The position numbers and the translations under genes were made by a program. The notes beneath the pieces are model-generated. The model was not told the origin of the DNA, searched no databases, and saw only the letters and a list, made by a program, of their open reading frames with translations. Below, piece after piece: positions 1 to 6,233 of a DNA stretch of 12,272 bases (its first letter is position 1; each line of letters starts with the position of its first letter). Source of the stretch: an uncultured Eubacteriales bacterium (GTDB taxonomy: Bacteria; Bacillota; Clostridia; Oscillospirales; Acutalibacteraceae); assembly GCA_900540085.1 (NCBI GenBank), contig UQEU01000023.1, positions 1 through 12,272 of the forward strand. Reading direction: 5' to 3'.

Positions 1-160
1 TAAGGTCCTGCATTATCACAAGCCAATATTCCCTTGTGATTTCAAACAGTTTGCACCGCCACGCAATCTCTTCCAAAACAGCCCTGTGTCCCGATTTCAA
101 GCACTCGTACAGATACTTCAATATCTTGTACTCAATCACTTCCATATCGTTATTTGCCAT
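1..160 (-). CDS. YjcQ-family phage protein, N-terminal part (runs off the window)
   Basis: Translating the minus strand from the ATG at 160 gives 53 residues starting MANNDMEVIEYKILKYLYEC, open to the window edge, so the C terminus is missing. The start has a very good ribosome site (AGAAAGGAG, about 7 bases upstream). The opening (EYKILKYLYECLKSG, then EEIAW and REYWLVIMQDL) matches the usual start of YjcQ-family proteins of Firmicutes phages, which are small winged-helix-like proteins of unknown role. It lies beyond a terminator that closes the preceding packaging/head operon, so it needs readthrough or a promoter of its own; none is obvious in the 25 bases between. GC is near 47 % here, unlike the AT-rich genes just upstream. 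Family assignment is from recall of the N-terminal pattern and is fairly safe; function is unknown. Confidence 0.72.
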   Translation of the reverse strand, partial: MANNDMEVIEYKILKYLYECLKSGHRAVLEEIAWRCKLFEITREYWLVIMQDL

Positions 161-184
161 AGCGTACTCCTTTCTGCAGGCAAC

Positions 185-214
185 AAAAAAGCACCATACT
201 TCAAGTACAGTGCT
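185..214 (-). terminator. Rho-independent terminator after the MuF cassette
   Basis: On the minus strand a 10-bp stem (arms 214-205 and 199-190, two G-U pairs, 5-base loop TTGAA) is followed at once by a run of T. It begins right at the stop codon of the small gene ending at 215, so it closes the terminase-portal-MuF transcript before the YjcQ gene. An A/T-rich flank on the other side could give weak termination in the opposite direction. Confidence 0.8.
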
Positions 215-409
215 TTATTTTATAATAATTTTACGCTTGTATTCTTGTTCCAATTCTTCAATTGCCTTTTGTTTTTCGTTTTCAGTTTTGTCAGAATACC
301 ATATGTCAAAAACATCTAAATATAAAGACCAATCATTCGGTGAAACACTATCGTCAAATGTATCCACACGAAAATTAAATTCTTTAAAACTTTGTGATTT
401 TAAATCCAT
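215..409 (-). CDS. Small AT-rich protein after MuF; candidate immunity or partner gene
   Basis: A 64-aa acidic protein starting MDLKSQSFKEFNF. The frame is open up to an ATG at 472, but that ATG has no ribosome site; the ATG at 409 has AAAGGG and AAGGG just upstream, so 409 is chosen. It overlaps the end of the MuF gene by 26 bases, which points to translational coupling. The body is rich in D, E, W and F (DTFDDSVSPNDW, then WYSDKTENEKQKAIEELEQEYKR) with a helical, charged C terminus; no signal peptide or membrane segment. No family recognised. Small size, acidity, coupling to a MuF protein with a variable C-terminal domain, and shared low GC are what one expects of an immunity protein, but that role is inference only. 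It might instead be a head-completion or regulatory protein. Confidence 0.6.
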   Translation of the reverse strand: MDLKSQSFKEFNFRVDTFDDSVSPNDWSLYLDVFDIWYSDKTENEKQKAIEELEQEYKRKIIIK

Positions 410-1934
410 AAGCCCTTGCCCTTTCCAAGATACTTTCACTAAGATTAACAGCCTTCTTATAATCTCTCTCATTTTTTAAAACATCAAGATTGGGATTTGA
501 TTTATTGAAATTCTTTACTTGATTGATTATATATGCTCTGTAACCTTCTATATTTGCTTGTGGTGTTTTTGTAATTGAATAACCTGAAACACAATCATTT
601 CCTATAGCTTCAATACCGTACATATGTGAACGTTTTAAAAAATTTATTAAATCCGGTGGACTTAAACAATCGCTGTGCGGATGATTATGTATAGCATAAT
701 ATAGACTGTTTAAATCTTTAACATCAACATTTCCTAAAGTTCCCATGCTAAATACAGCATTTTGTTTATCATTTAATGGTATTGATAAACCACCCTCAAT
801 GCCAGGTGGTTCATTTACCATTCGATTTAACAATCTTTTACGCATTTGTGTTATTTCTCTACATTCTTCCTCATTTAAACCATTGATTTTTACATTTGCA
901 ATGTTTTCAATAAGCGAATGTTCAATCTTTTGTGCTCTAAATGAAACTGAATACATTTTATCATCTTTTAGCCTTGATTTCAAGTATTCGCCTTTATTTT
1001 CTTTATTATTCAAGTGTTTTTTTTCATAATCGTCAAGCCACTTATTCCAATCGTCAACGACTATTTCAAAAGTACAACGGCACATAGGGTGCATTGGCGG
1101 GAAATTCACACCCGGTTCTCTGTCGGCAAACCTGAAAACATTTTCGGCAACACTTGTGCATATAGGACAGACTTTGCCGTCGCCGACTGTTGACAGTCTA
1201 TAATTCTCAAAATCTTCCTCAAACGGCTTCGCACTGCTCTCTGCCATTATGTATGTACCCTCTGTATAGACAAGGCGGTAAATATCTCTTTTTGCAACAT
1301 CTATAAACCGTTTTCCTATTTGCGTTGTTAGTTTTTCGTAGGACTCGCCTCTTGCAAAGCCCTGTGCCAAGTCTGTTGTCAGATACCTTGCGAGTTTGTC
1401 GGTGTTTTCCCATATTCTCTGCGAAAAGTCTTTGCCGTCGCACCATTTGACGCCGACAAAGTTCTTGATTATATCCGAATTTTCAAAGTAGAAGTTCTTG
1501 CCAAACCCTAAAAATTCAGCAACGGAGTTTGCATTTTTAAGTGCCAAATTCTCAAGGTGTCTGCGTACTGCCTGTTCGTTGACTGCACCTATTTCTGCCT
1601 GTTGCATTATGATTGACAGTTGCAGTCCCTCAAGTCTGTTGAGTTTATAGATATTCTCACGAACGGGAACTATGTGTTTGAGATTTGGATATTTTGCTTT
1701 AAACTCTTCAACATTTTTAATTAAAAGACTTCTATCCTGCGGAGAAAGGTCTTCAAGCAACATTCTGTATTCGATTATCTTTTTCACACCGTACTTTGAA
1801 TAGAACGAGGCAATCTCTTTGTCGAGTTTTGCATACTCATCTCTGTAATATGCCGTCAGCCTCTGCATTAAGGCTTTTTCGGACTTTTCAAGTGCTTTCA
1901 GTTGTTCTTTTTGTCGGCGTTGCCAATAGGTCAT
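384..1934 (-). CDS. MuF/SPP1 gp7-type minor head protein with C-terminal JAMM-like domain
   Basis: 516 aa. Residues 1-290 are a standard phage head morphogenesis protein of the MuF (Mu gpF/SPP1 gp7) family: a basic coiled N terminus, then the closing metal-binding-like pattern CPIC (C256, C259), FPPMHP (H282) and CRC (C285, C287). Such proteins sit at the portal vertex and a few copies enter the capsid. MuF proteins commonly end here or carry variable toxin domains. Residues about 300-516 are an extra domain with HNHP (H416, H418), S425 and D428, giving H-x-H-x6-S-x2-D, the JAMM/MPN zinc metalloprotease signature; an upstream EGGL could provide the Glu. The start ATG overlaps the portal stop (ATGA). 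Codon composition changes sharply at about 1035: the C-terminal part is AT-rich. Known polymorphic MuF toxins of temperate phages have the same architecture; whether this domain is a toxin, a protease maturing the head or a deubiquitinase-like enzyme cannot be decided here. Confidence 0.88.
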   Translation of the reverse strand: MTYWQRRQKEQLKALEKSEKALMQRLTAYYRDEYAKLDKEIASFYSKYGVKKIIEYRMLLEDLSPQDRSLLIKNVEEFKAKYPNLKHIVPVRENIYKLNRLEGLQLSIIMQQAEIGAVNEQAVRRHLENLALKNANSVAEFLGFGKNFYFENSDIIKNFVGVKWCDGKDFSQRIWENTDKLARYLTTDLAQGFARGESYEKLTTQIGKRFIDVAKRDIYRLVYTEGTYIMAESSAKPFEEDFENYRLSTVGDGKVCPICTSVAENVFRFADREPGVNFPPMHPMCRCTFEIVVDDWNKWLDDYEKKHLNNKENKGEYLKSRLKDDKMYSVSFRAQKIEHSLIENIANVKINGLNEEECREITQMRKRLLNRMVNEPPGIEGGLSIPLNDKQNAVFSMGTLGNVDVKDLNSLYYAIHNHPHSDCLSPPDLINFLKRSHMYGIEAIGNDCVSGYSITKTPQANIEGYRAYIINQVKNFNKSNPNLDVLKNERDYKKAVNLSESILERARAYGFKITKF

Positions 1935-3250
1935 TCTTCTGCCGTCCTTTCGGTCGGAAATTCAATGTTTACTGCGCTTAAATCTTGTTCGTTTTGTATC
2001 TGTTCAAGTTCATCATCCACACTCTTAACCGCTGAAATGACAGAAAGTTGAGTGCGTTTTGAAGTGATACCCGAAAGTTTTCCCGCAGTGTCCGCCTCAT
2101 CGGCAAGGTTGACAGGGTAGTTCCTTGTGAATTGATACGAAAGTTTAAGCCAATCGTCTTTTGCCATTTGCAATATAGGATTTGAAAAAACAAGTTTATA
2201 TCGCTTGTTAAATCCTGCCGTGAACTTTCTCTCTTTCATCTGTGCAAGGTTATTCATAGACAACATTCTGTATTTAAGCGCTATTCCCGAAGCCGTACCG
2301 AACTGTTCGTCAGACACATTTGCTACCATTGAAGTGATGAAAATAAGGCGTTCAAGGCGATTGATAAGGTTTTCCTGTGTTGTGTCAGCGTTCGGCTTCG
2401 CCATAAAATCTACCGTAATATTTTCATAGCCCTCGAAATTGATTATTCGGTTGTCCCTGATAAACTGTTTCTCGCTTTCGTCAAGGCGTGGTCCTAATAT
2501 CTTCATATATGCGTCGGCAAAATAGTCAACATCGTTTGCCTTTTCAGAAATCGCTTTGTTAAATGCGTTAATCTGCGACATAGCGCTTTCGTATATGCCC
2601 ATACGCTCTTTATTTTCGATATATTCAACGGCAGGCACGCCGTCAAAACCGTGTATTTTTTCTTCATCGACAAACCTAACCCGACTTCCGTCAAAATTGA
2701 AATAGCGAACAACAAAATTGTCCGAAACAGAGCCCTTGATTAAGTTGTCGTCTGTGTCTTTATAGTACCGTACATACGCTTTTGTGCGATTTAAAATCGA
2801 GTTGTCATAGATTATAAACGACTCATCAGGTGCAGTCGCCTGCATTCCGATATTTCCGTCTTCATCTACAAAATACATTTCATACGCTCTGCCGTAGATT
2901 GAACAGATTTTCGACAACTCTGCGTTGTGGTCGTCAACATCGTTGAAAGCGTTAAAAAAGTCAACGGCTTTCTGTATGCGCTCATCCTCTGCCGTGATTT
3001 TGACGGGAATGCCCATAAAAAAGCCGTTCATTGTGTCTGTTATATACTTTGCAAAATTTACCGCTATACGATTGTCGGGTTTGTGTGGCGGTTTGGGCGG
3101 CAAGTGAAATATCTCATAGTCATTCTTGTATGCATTGCCGAGTTTATCGTACCTTGAATTTGTAAGTGCTAAATTCTTTTTTAAAAACTTTTCTACAATT
3201 TCAGCAGTAACATCTGCCTCTGAACTCATACGAAAAAGCATATCTTCCAT
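1931..3250 (-). CDS. Portal protein, SPP1 gp6 type
   Basis: 439 aa. Portal proteins form the dodecameric ring at one capsid vertex through which DNA is packaged and leaves, and dock the terminase. The sequence has the family's typical opening with HLPPKPPHKPDNRIAVNFAK, then DTMNGFFMGIPV, a middle with the region around YIENKERMGIYESA, and a long helical C terminus (SGIALKYRMLSMNNLAQMKE). Length is in the usual 420-500 range. The start at 3250 has AAGGAG about 11 bases upstream; only 3 bases separate it from the TerL stop and it overlaps the MuF start by 4 bases, giving the classic order TerS-TerL-portal-MuF. No defect is visible. Confidence 0.93.
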   Translation of the reverse strand: MEDMLFRMSSEADVTAEIVEKFLKKNLALTNSRYDKLGNAYKNDYEIFHLPPKPPHKPDNRIAVNFAKYITDTMNGFFMGIPVKITAEDERIQKAVDFFNAFNDVDDHNAELSKICSIYGRAYEMYFVDEDGNIGMQATAPDESFIIYDNSILNRTKAYVRYYKDTDDNLIKGSVSDNFVVRYFNFDGSRVRFVDEEKIHGFDGVPAVEYIENKERMGIYESAMSQINAFNKAISEKANDVDYFADAYMKILGPRLDESEKQFIRDNRIINFEGYENITVDFMAKPNADTTQENLINRLERLIFITSMVANVSDEQFGTASGIALKYRMLSMNNLAQMKERKFTAGFNKRYKLVFSNPILQMAKDDWLKLSYQFTRNYPVNLADEADTAGKLSGITSKRTQLSVISAVKSVDDELEQIQNEQDLSAVNIEFPTERTAEE

Positions 3251-3253
3251 ATT

Positions 3254-4522
3254 TTAAAAAACTCCTTGTATTCGATTTAGTTTTGTTTGTGTCGTTAAAA
3301 TTCTGACTGCACACGCAGCAGAGTCGGGCGAGTCGTCGTGCTGTGCGAACTCTGAATAGTCAAGTATCTCGTTTATATATTCAGGGTCTGTTTCGTCAAG
3401 CCACTTGATTTTCGACCATTCTTTTTTCAGATAGGTTGAAATCTTGATAAACTTATTCATAGACTCGTGATAGCCTCTTGCATACATACCGCAAGAGTTG
3501 AGTTCTTTTCTCAAATAGCCTTTGTCTGCGTTATCTTCACAATAAATTGAGCCTGCCCTAAAACGCTCCATATAAGCTGAAATTTCACTTATACAATCGT
3601 CTATATGCCTGTCCCAACGCTTACCGAGAGCGACGAAACCGTCTTTCATTTTCTTCATAATAGTAAACGCCGTACCGTCTGCTCCCGAATATGAAGCATC
3701 TATATGAGCGATACCACCGTACAGCAATGTTTCATCTTCCGTGAACTGCGGATTTTTGAACATTGCGTCCGTGTCTGCTATATGCTTTAACTCATAGTTT
3801 GCTGCAAAAAGGCTGTCCGTCATTGACTCTCGAAGTGTCTTAATATCGTCTTTACTCATCAAGCCTGTACTGTAACAGTCGTAGCGTTTGACATTCGGCA
3901 TAAGCGAAATAGCGTCTTCTTTATGCCACGGTGTCCCTGTGTTAATCATTCTGCCCGAACGATTTTTGATGTTCTGCAACTCCATATACTGCATCTTAGT
4001 CCGTTCACGCTCTGCCCTGCTTATTCTGTCCTTAATATTTACAATATCGTCCGTAACAACTATATCTGCGTGTTTACCTGTGATAGAAGTACCGATACCG
4101 AGTCCGAGCAGTTGACTTACACCCTTATTTGATGTTGAAAGATTTGTGTTTATCTCAGTGTCTGTGCATTTTGTGAATTTCAAATCCGTACCGTACAGAA
4201 TTTTGCATATTTTCTGTACACAGCCCGAATTTAAGATTTTAGCCGTCTGTTTGATTACTTCCGTAACATCGGTGTCTGTCTTCCTGAAAAACATTACATT
4301 CTCATTCGGATTTTCAATACAATGAATTGCAAGAAAAAGCGACAAGTCGGTTGTTTTGTAACTGCCTCTGTGTGCAAGGAGCGTTTGGTCATTTTCGCCG
4401 TACAGAAACGATTTAAGCCATTCGTTATGTAAAACGGTCAAATCCTTAAAACCTGTGAAATGACCTATTTTATAGGGCTCATCGTAAAGCAGATTAAGTA
4501 TCTTCTCTTGCTCTGCGTTCAA
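3254..4522 (-). CDS. terL: Terminase large subunit (ATPase and nuclease)
   Basis: 422 aa. Motor of DNA packaging: the N-terminal ATPase pumps DNA into the prohead and the C-terminal RNase H-like nuclease cuts concatemers. Visible motifs: Walker A as HRGSYKTT (residues 51-58, with Y in place of the usual G before K56), Walker B IVVTDD (154-159), a coupling-type TGTPW near 195-199, and nuclease acidic residues at D275 (AHIDASYSG), E329/D330 (YCEDNADKG) and D400 (HDDSPDSAA). Start: the frame is closed by a TGA just upstream, and the first usable codon is TTG at 4522, inside the end of the TerS gene (29-base overlap) with only weak ribosome-site complementarity, so coupling to TerS translation is likely. 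Length is on the short side of normal but all catalytic motifs are present. Confidence 0.94.
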   Translation of the reverse strand: MNAEQEKILNLLYDEPYKIGHFTGFKDLTVLHNEWLKSFLYGENDQTLLAHRGSYKTTDLSLFLAIHCIENPNENVMFFRKTDTDVTEVIKQTAKILNSGCVQKICKILYGTDLKFTKCTDTEINTNLSTSNKGVSQLLGLGIGTSITGKHADIVVTDDIVNIKDRISRAERERTKMQYMELQNIKNRSGRMINTGTPWHKEDAISLMPNVKRYDCYSTGLMSKDDIKTLRESMTDSLFAANYELKHIADTDAMFKNPQFTEDETLLYGGIAHIDASYSGADGTAFTIMKKMKDGFVALGKRWDRHIDDCISEISAYMERFRAGSIYCEDNADKGYLRKELNSCGMYARGYHESMNKFIKISTYLKKEWSKIKWLDETDPEYINEILDYSEFAQHDDSPDSAACAVRILTTQTKLNRIQGVF

Positions 4523-4865
4523 AGTACTCGCTCATTTCTTTTATGGTTTCGTCAACAGGCTTTGTGAGTTCAATTTCGTCTTTCGGCTTGAAACCTGCAC
4601 GGTCGAGAATGTCTTTAGCAGCATTAAGTCTTACGCTGTCAGAGTCAGCCATATCAAGTAACGCTACCTCTGTTTTAAACGCCTTTGCAGCCGTCAAGTT
4701 TATTTTCTTATGCAAAGCCGTATTGAATTCTTCTTCAAACTCTTTTTTCTTCTTCCAATTCGTGATTGTCTGCTCTGTCACTCCGAGTTTTTTCGCTATA
4801 TCTTTTTGTGTCATTTCGCCTGTAAGCATTAATGCAAGGCACTCTTTTTGTTTACCTTTAAGCAC
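4494..4865 (-). CDS. terS: Terminase small subunit, helix-turn-helix
   Basis: 123 aa from the GTG at 4865. A longer frame begins with a GTG at 4874, but that codon lies inside the ribosome site GGAGG; the GTG at 4865 sits 6 bases after it and is preferred. Residues about 17-41 form a clear helix-turn-helix (MTQKDIAKKLGVTEQTITNWKK) for recognising the packaging site on phage DNA; the middle has the small-terminase pattern with SVRLNAAKDILDRAGFKP, followed by an acidic tail that would contact TerL. It is the first gene after the late regulatory region, consistent with it being the first gene of the packaging operon. Confidence 0.9.
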   Translation of the reverse strand: MLKGKQKECLALMLTGEMTQKDIAKKLGVTEQTITNWKKKKEFEEEFNTALHKKINLTAAKAFKTEVALLDMADSDSVRLNAAKDILDRAGFKPKDEIELTKPVDETIKEMSEYFERRAREDT

Positions 4866-4959
4866 TTTTACCACCTCCGATAAAATTAAAAGTTATTAAA
4901 GTTTTCACAATCCCGAAAAATCAAGCGTGATTTATATATTTTATTAAAGAAAATTAAAG

Positions 4960-5015
4960 CCCTGTTTTTTCATTTTTTAATTGCCTCCGAAAAAAAGGCA
5001 ACAAAAAAAACAGGG
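4960..5015 (-). repeat. Nested inverted repeat in the terS leader
   Basis: Outer arms are a perfect 11-bp match (CCCTGTTTTTT at 4960-4970, AAAAAACAGGG at 5005-5015). Inside is a second stem, TTGCCT (4981-4986) with AGGCAA (4996-5001). On the minus strand the inner stem pairs with the GGAGGC that would serve the 9-codon leader ORF at 4973-4944, so the fold could hide that ribosome site. There is no T-run after either stem in either direction, so it is not a simple terminator. Function unknown. Confidence 0.6.
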
Positions 5016-5079
5016 TAAAACACTCTGCTTCTTTTGTGCGAAAGGCTTATTTAATTTTCATTTTTGCTATTGTAATACT

Positions 5080-5108
5080 ATCATACTTTTTATGTCACAT
5101 TCAATGAC
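5080..5108 (-). promoter_or_regulatory. Probable activator-dependent late promoter
   Basis: On the minus strand TATGAT (5085-5080) fits a -10 box. Seventeen bases further upstream the -35 position is GTCATT (5108-5103), poor for the housekeeping sigma factor and itself part of the half-site array. A weak -35 covered by activator sites is typical of late promoters switched on by ArpU/RinA-type proteins. Transcription would start near 5073 and run into terS. An alternative -10 is TAGTAT, two codons further on. Confidence 0.5.
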
Positions 5109-5128
5109 TTTTAGTCATATTGTATGAC
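5094..5128 (-). promoter_or_regulatory. Four 10-bp-phased half-sites (GTCAC/ATGAC/GTCAT/ATGAC), candidate late operator
   Basis: On the plus strand GTCAC starts at 5094, ATGAC at 5104, GTCAT at 5114 and ATGAC at 5124. Alternating orientation gives two tandem 15-bp palindromes (5094-5108 and 5114-5128) joined by TTTTA, and a third perfect palindrome in the middle (5104-5118). All half-sites fall on one face of the helix. The array lies just downstream of the gene for a sigma-4-like regulator and just upstream of a -10 box. Confidence 0.65.
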
Positions 5129-5136
5129 CTGTTTTT

Positions 5137-5547
5137 TCAAAACTTAATCTCTTTCAGTGCTTCGGGGTGAATTTTTGAAACGATATAGCGATAATTGTAA
5201 TTTTCTCTTACGGCGATTTCTTCAAATGTAGCACCGTTTATGTACTTCCATTTCAAAACCCTGCTGTATAAAGGCGTTTTCATTTTTTTGATTGCCGTTT
5301 CAATTTCGGCACATTCTCTTTTCGCTCTTTCGATGGCAAGTTGCAATTCTTCTTTGCGTTCAACAATCTTGTCAACTATGACCGTTCGGTCGGACTTACC
5401 CTGTCCCGACGGTGCGCTTGAAAGAGTTTGAGTAATTTTCTGTGCCTGTGAATTGAGTCTTTCAATCTCATCCGTTAGCCTCTGAATTTCTTTCCAAGAG
5501 TTTTGGTACGATTTCAGTTTTTTGATTTTCTCTTCGTTAGTAGTCAT
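5137..5547 (-). CDS. Sigma-region-4-like late transcription regulator (ArpU/RinA type)
   Basis: 136 aa from the ATG at 5547. The open frame extends to a GTG at 5577 inside the previous gene, but 5547 has AAAGGA upstream and begins cleanly MTTNEEKIKKLKSYQNSW. Residues 1-90 are a heptad-rich coiled coil (two segments, broken near 44-52 by SSAPSGQGKSD). Residues 92-136 are a helix-turn-helix resembling sigma-70 region 4: LYSRVLKWKYINGATFEEIA, then a recognition helix around NYNYRYIVSKIH. Small coiled-coil plus sigma-4 proteins directly before terS are a standard feature of Firmicutes phages, where ArpU, RinA and relatives activate late genes. The likely target, a phased half-site array, begins within 10 bases of its stop codon. 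The exact family (ArpU against DUF1492 or RinA) is not resolved. Confidence 0.75.
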   Translation of the reverse strand: MTTNEEKIKKLKSYQNSWKEIQRLTDEIERLNSQAQKITQTLSSAPSGQGKSDRTVIVDKIVERKEELQLAIERAKRECAEIETAIKKMKTPLYSRVLKWKYINGATFEEIAVRENYNYRYIVSKIHPEALKEIKF

Positions 5548-5701
5548 ATTTTTCTTTGTCCTTTTTATACTGTTCACAAGTTTTAAAAAACTTGCAGTTG
5601 CTTTCGTTTTCGCAATACAACTTTCTCAATATTCTGCAATTCTTGTTGTCAAAGTCATAGAAATAGCAGTTGAACTTCGTTCTTTTTTCATCTTCAATCA
5701 T
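5537..5701 (-). CDS. Cys-rich small phage protein; possible -1 frameshift at its 5' end
   Basis: 54 aa from the ATG at 5701, which has GAGGTGG 8-9 bases upstream. Five cysteines (C12, C22, C30, C36, C42; patterns NCYFYDF, NKNC, LYC, SNCKFFKTC) suggest a small metal-binding or disulfide-free knuckle protein of the kind common in phage early regions; function unknown. It overlaps the next gene by 11 bases. The oddity lies upstream: a well-placed ATG at 5757 (AAAGGTGG six bases before it) encodes MKNEILKK and then meets TAA at 5733-5731. A slip of -1 on the seven-A run (5740-5734) would read on as IKEYLFEVEER into this protein, giving a coherent 73-aa product. So this may be the 3' part of a frameshifted or slippage-expressed gene, or an independent gene starting at 5701. 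Confidence 0.65.
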   Translation of the reverse strand: MIEDEKRTKFNCYFYDFDNKNCRILRKLYCENESNCKFFKTCEQYKKDKEKYDY

Positions 5702-5770
5702 TCTTTCTTCCACCTCAAACAAATATTCTTTTATTTTTTTAATATTTCATTTTTCATTTATTACCACCTT

Positions 5771-5851
5771 TCATTTTAAAAAACTATACGCTATTAAAAT
5801 CGCCGTAAAAAACAACATTCCGCCAATCAGCACCGCTATTAACAAGTTCAT
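5771..5851 (-). CDS. 26-aa single-pass membrane peptide
   Basis: Minus-strand ATG at 5851, preceded by GAGGTGGAAGA, encodes MNLLIAVLIGGMLFFTAILI followed by AYSFLK and TGA. The whole peptide is one hydrophobic helix with a short C-terminal basic end. It resembles the very short DUF3789-type phage membrane peptides (GG motif in the helix) but lacks their basic tail, so that is only a suggestion. It starts 16 bases after the stop of the gene before it and is followed by another ribosome site (AAAGGTGG) for the next gene. Confidence 0.6.
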   Translation of the reverse strand: MNLLIAVLIGGMLFFTAILIAYSFLK

Positions 5852-5867
5852 TCTTCCACCTCGCTGT

Positions 5868-6041
5868 TTAAAGCACGCCATATTTCTTGCCCAAATAATC
5901 ACAAATATGTTCACATTTTGAAGCATATTTACACCTTATTAAAAATTTGCTTGGCTCCCAATATTCATTTGCACAGTTTTTGCACTCCACTTCAAATTCA
6001 TTACAGTCTTGACAATACGGTTCAACATCTAATTTAATCAT
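5868..6041 (-). CDS. 57-aa Cys-rich small phage protein
   Basis: Minus-strand ATG at 6041 with GAGGTGG upstream, overlapping the previous stop as ATGA. The product starts MIKLDVEPYCQDCNEF and has two CxxC pairs (C10/C13 and C20/C23) and three more cysteines (C37, C43, C47), suggesting a zinc knuckle or ribbon. It resembles, in spacing only, the other Cys-rich small gene at 5537-5701. No family name can be given. Too short for many gene callers, but coupling, ribosome site and cysteine pattern make it convincing. Confidence 0.68.
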   Translation of the reverse strand: MIKLDVEPYCQDCNEFEVECKNCANEYWEPSKFLIRCKYASKCEHICDYLGKKYGVL

Positions 6042-6220
6042 TCTTCCACCTCAAAACTTAAATTCCATAGCCATTTAATAATCTCAATCATTTTTTCTTT
6101 TGAAATGCTCATATGAGTAGTCATATTCATTACTTGATACACAGCGAATGCTTTATCTTCGTCAGAATATTTATCACTGTTTATTTCGTGGCAAATTGCC
6201 ATTGCTTGTCCAATGTTCAT
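6038..6220 (-). CDS. 60-aa small phage protein
   Basis: Starts MNIGQAMAICHEINSDKYSD and ends in LSFEVEE. The ATG at 6220 has a strong ribosome site (AAAGGAG, 7 bases). The sequence is fully helical and mixed-charge, without cysteine clusters or membrane segment. Similar short proteins (xxAIxICxEIxSxKYxDxEKxxAIYxVMNMxTHxxIxKxEM pattern) occur in Firmicutes prophages, with no known function. It overlaps the next gene by 4 bases (ATGA). Confidence 0.75.
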   Translation of the reverse strand: MNIGQAMAICHEINSDKYSDEDKAFAVYQVMNMTTHMSISKEKMIEIIKWLWNLSFEVEE

Positions 6221-6233
6221 TTTGTTTTCTCCT

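Larger units (their letters stand above)
4866..5136 (-). promoter_or_regulatory. Late-gene control region between the ArpU-like gene and terS
   Basis: 271 non-coding bases. In transcription order on the minus strand it holds the phased half-site array (5128-5094), a probable -10 box, a roughly 60-base leader without structure, the nested inverted repeat (5015-4960), a 9-codon leader ORF candidate (4973-4944, ATG preceded by GGAGGC), an AT-rich stretch with a possible second promoter (TTGATT near 4924 with TTTAAT 18 bases on), and the terS ribosome site GGAGG. Nothing else coding is seen. Confidence 0.6.

Noticed and set aside
472..472. Earlier ATG start (85 aa) for the small gene after MuF
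   Set aside because: No ribosome site precedes it and the extra 21 residues lie wholly inside the MuF coding region; the ATG at 409 has a clear site.
36..479. A 147-aa plus-strand open frame across the left end
   Set aside because: It runs antisense to the YjcQ gene, the terminator and the small gene, has no ribosome site, and its composition (many S, F, I, L) is that of a reverse-strand shadow.
4942..4951. Minus-strand TTCTTTAATA, matching the nick-site core of filamentous phage f1 (TTCTTT/AATA), just after the nested hairpin
   Set aside because: A 10-base AT-only-like match is not rare in such AT-rich DNA, the rest of the f1 origin is absent, and it is 6.5 kb from the Rep gene. Kept only as a note for anyone testing Rep nicking.
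4960..5015. Nested inverted repeat as a terminator after the regulator gene
   Set aside because: The T-runs form the 5' arms and not the 3' tail, in either direction, so it cannot act as a standard Rho-independent terminator.
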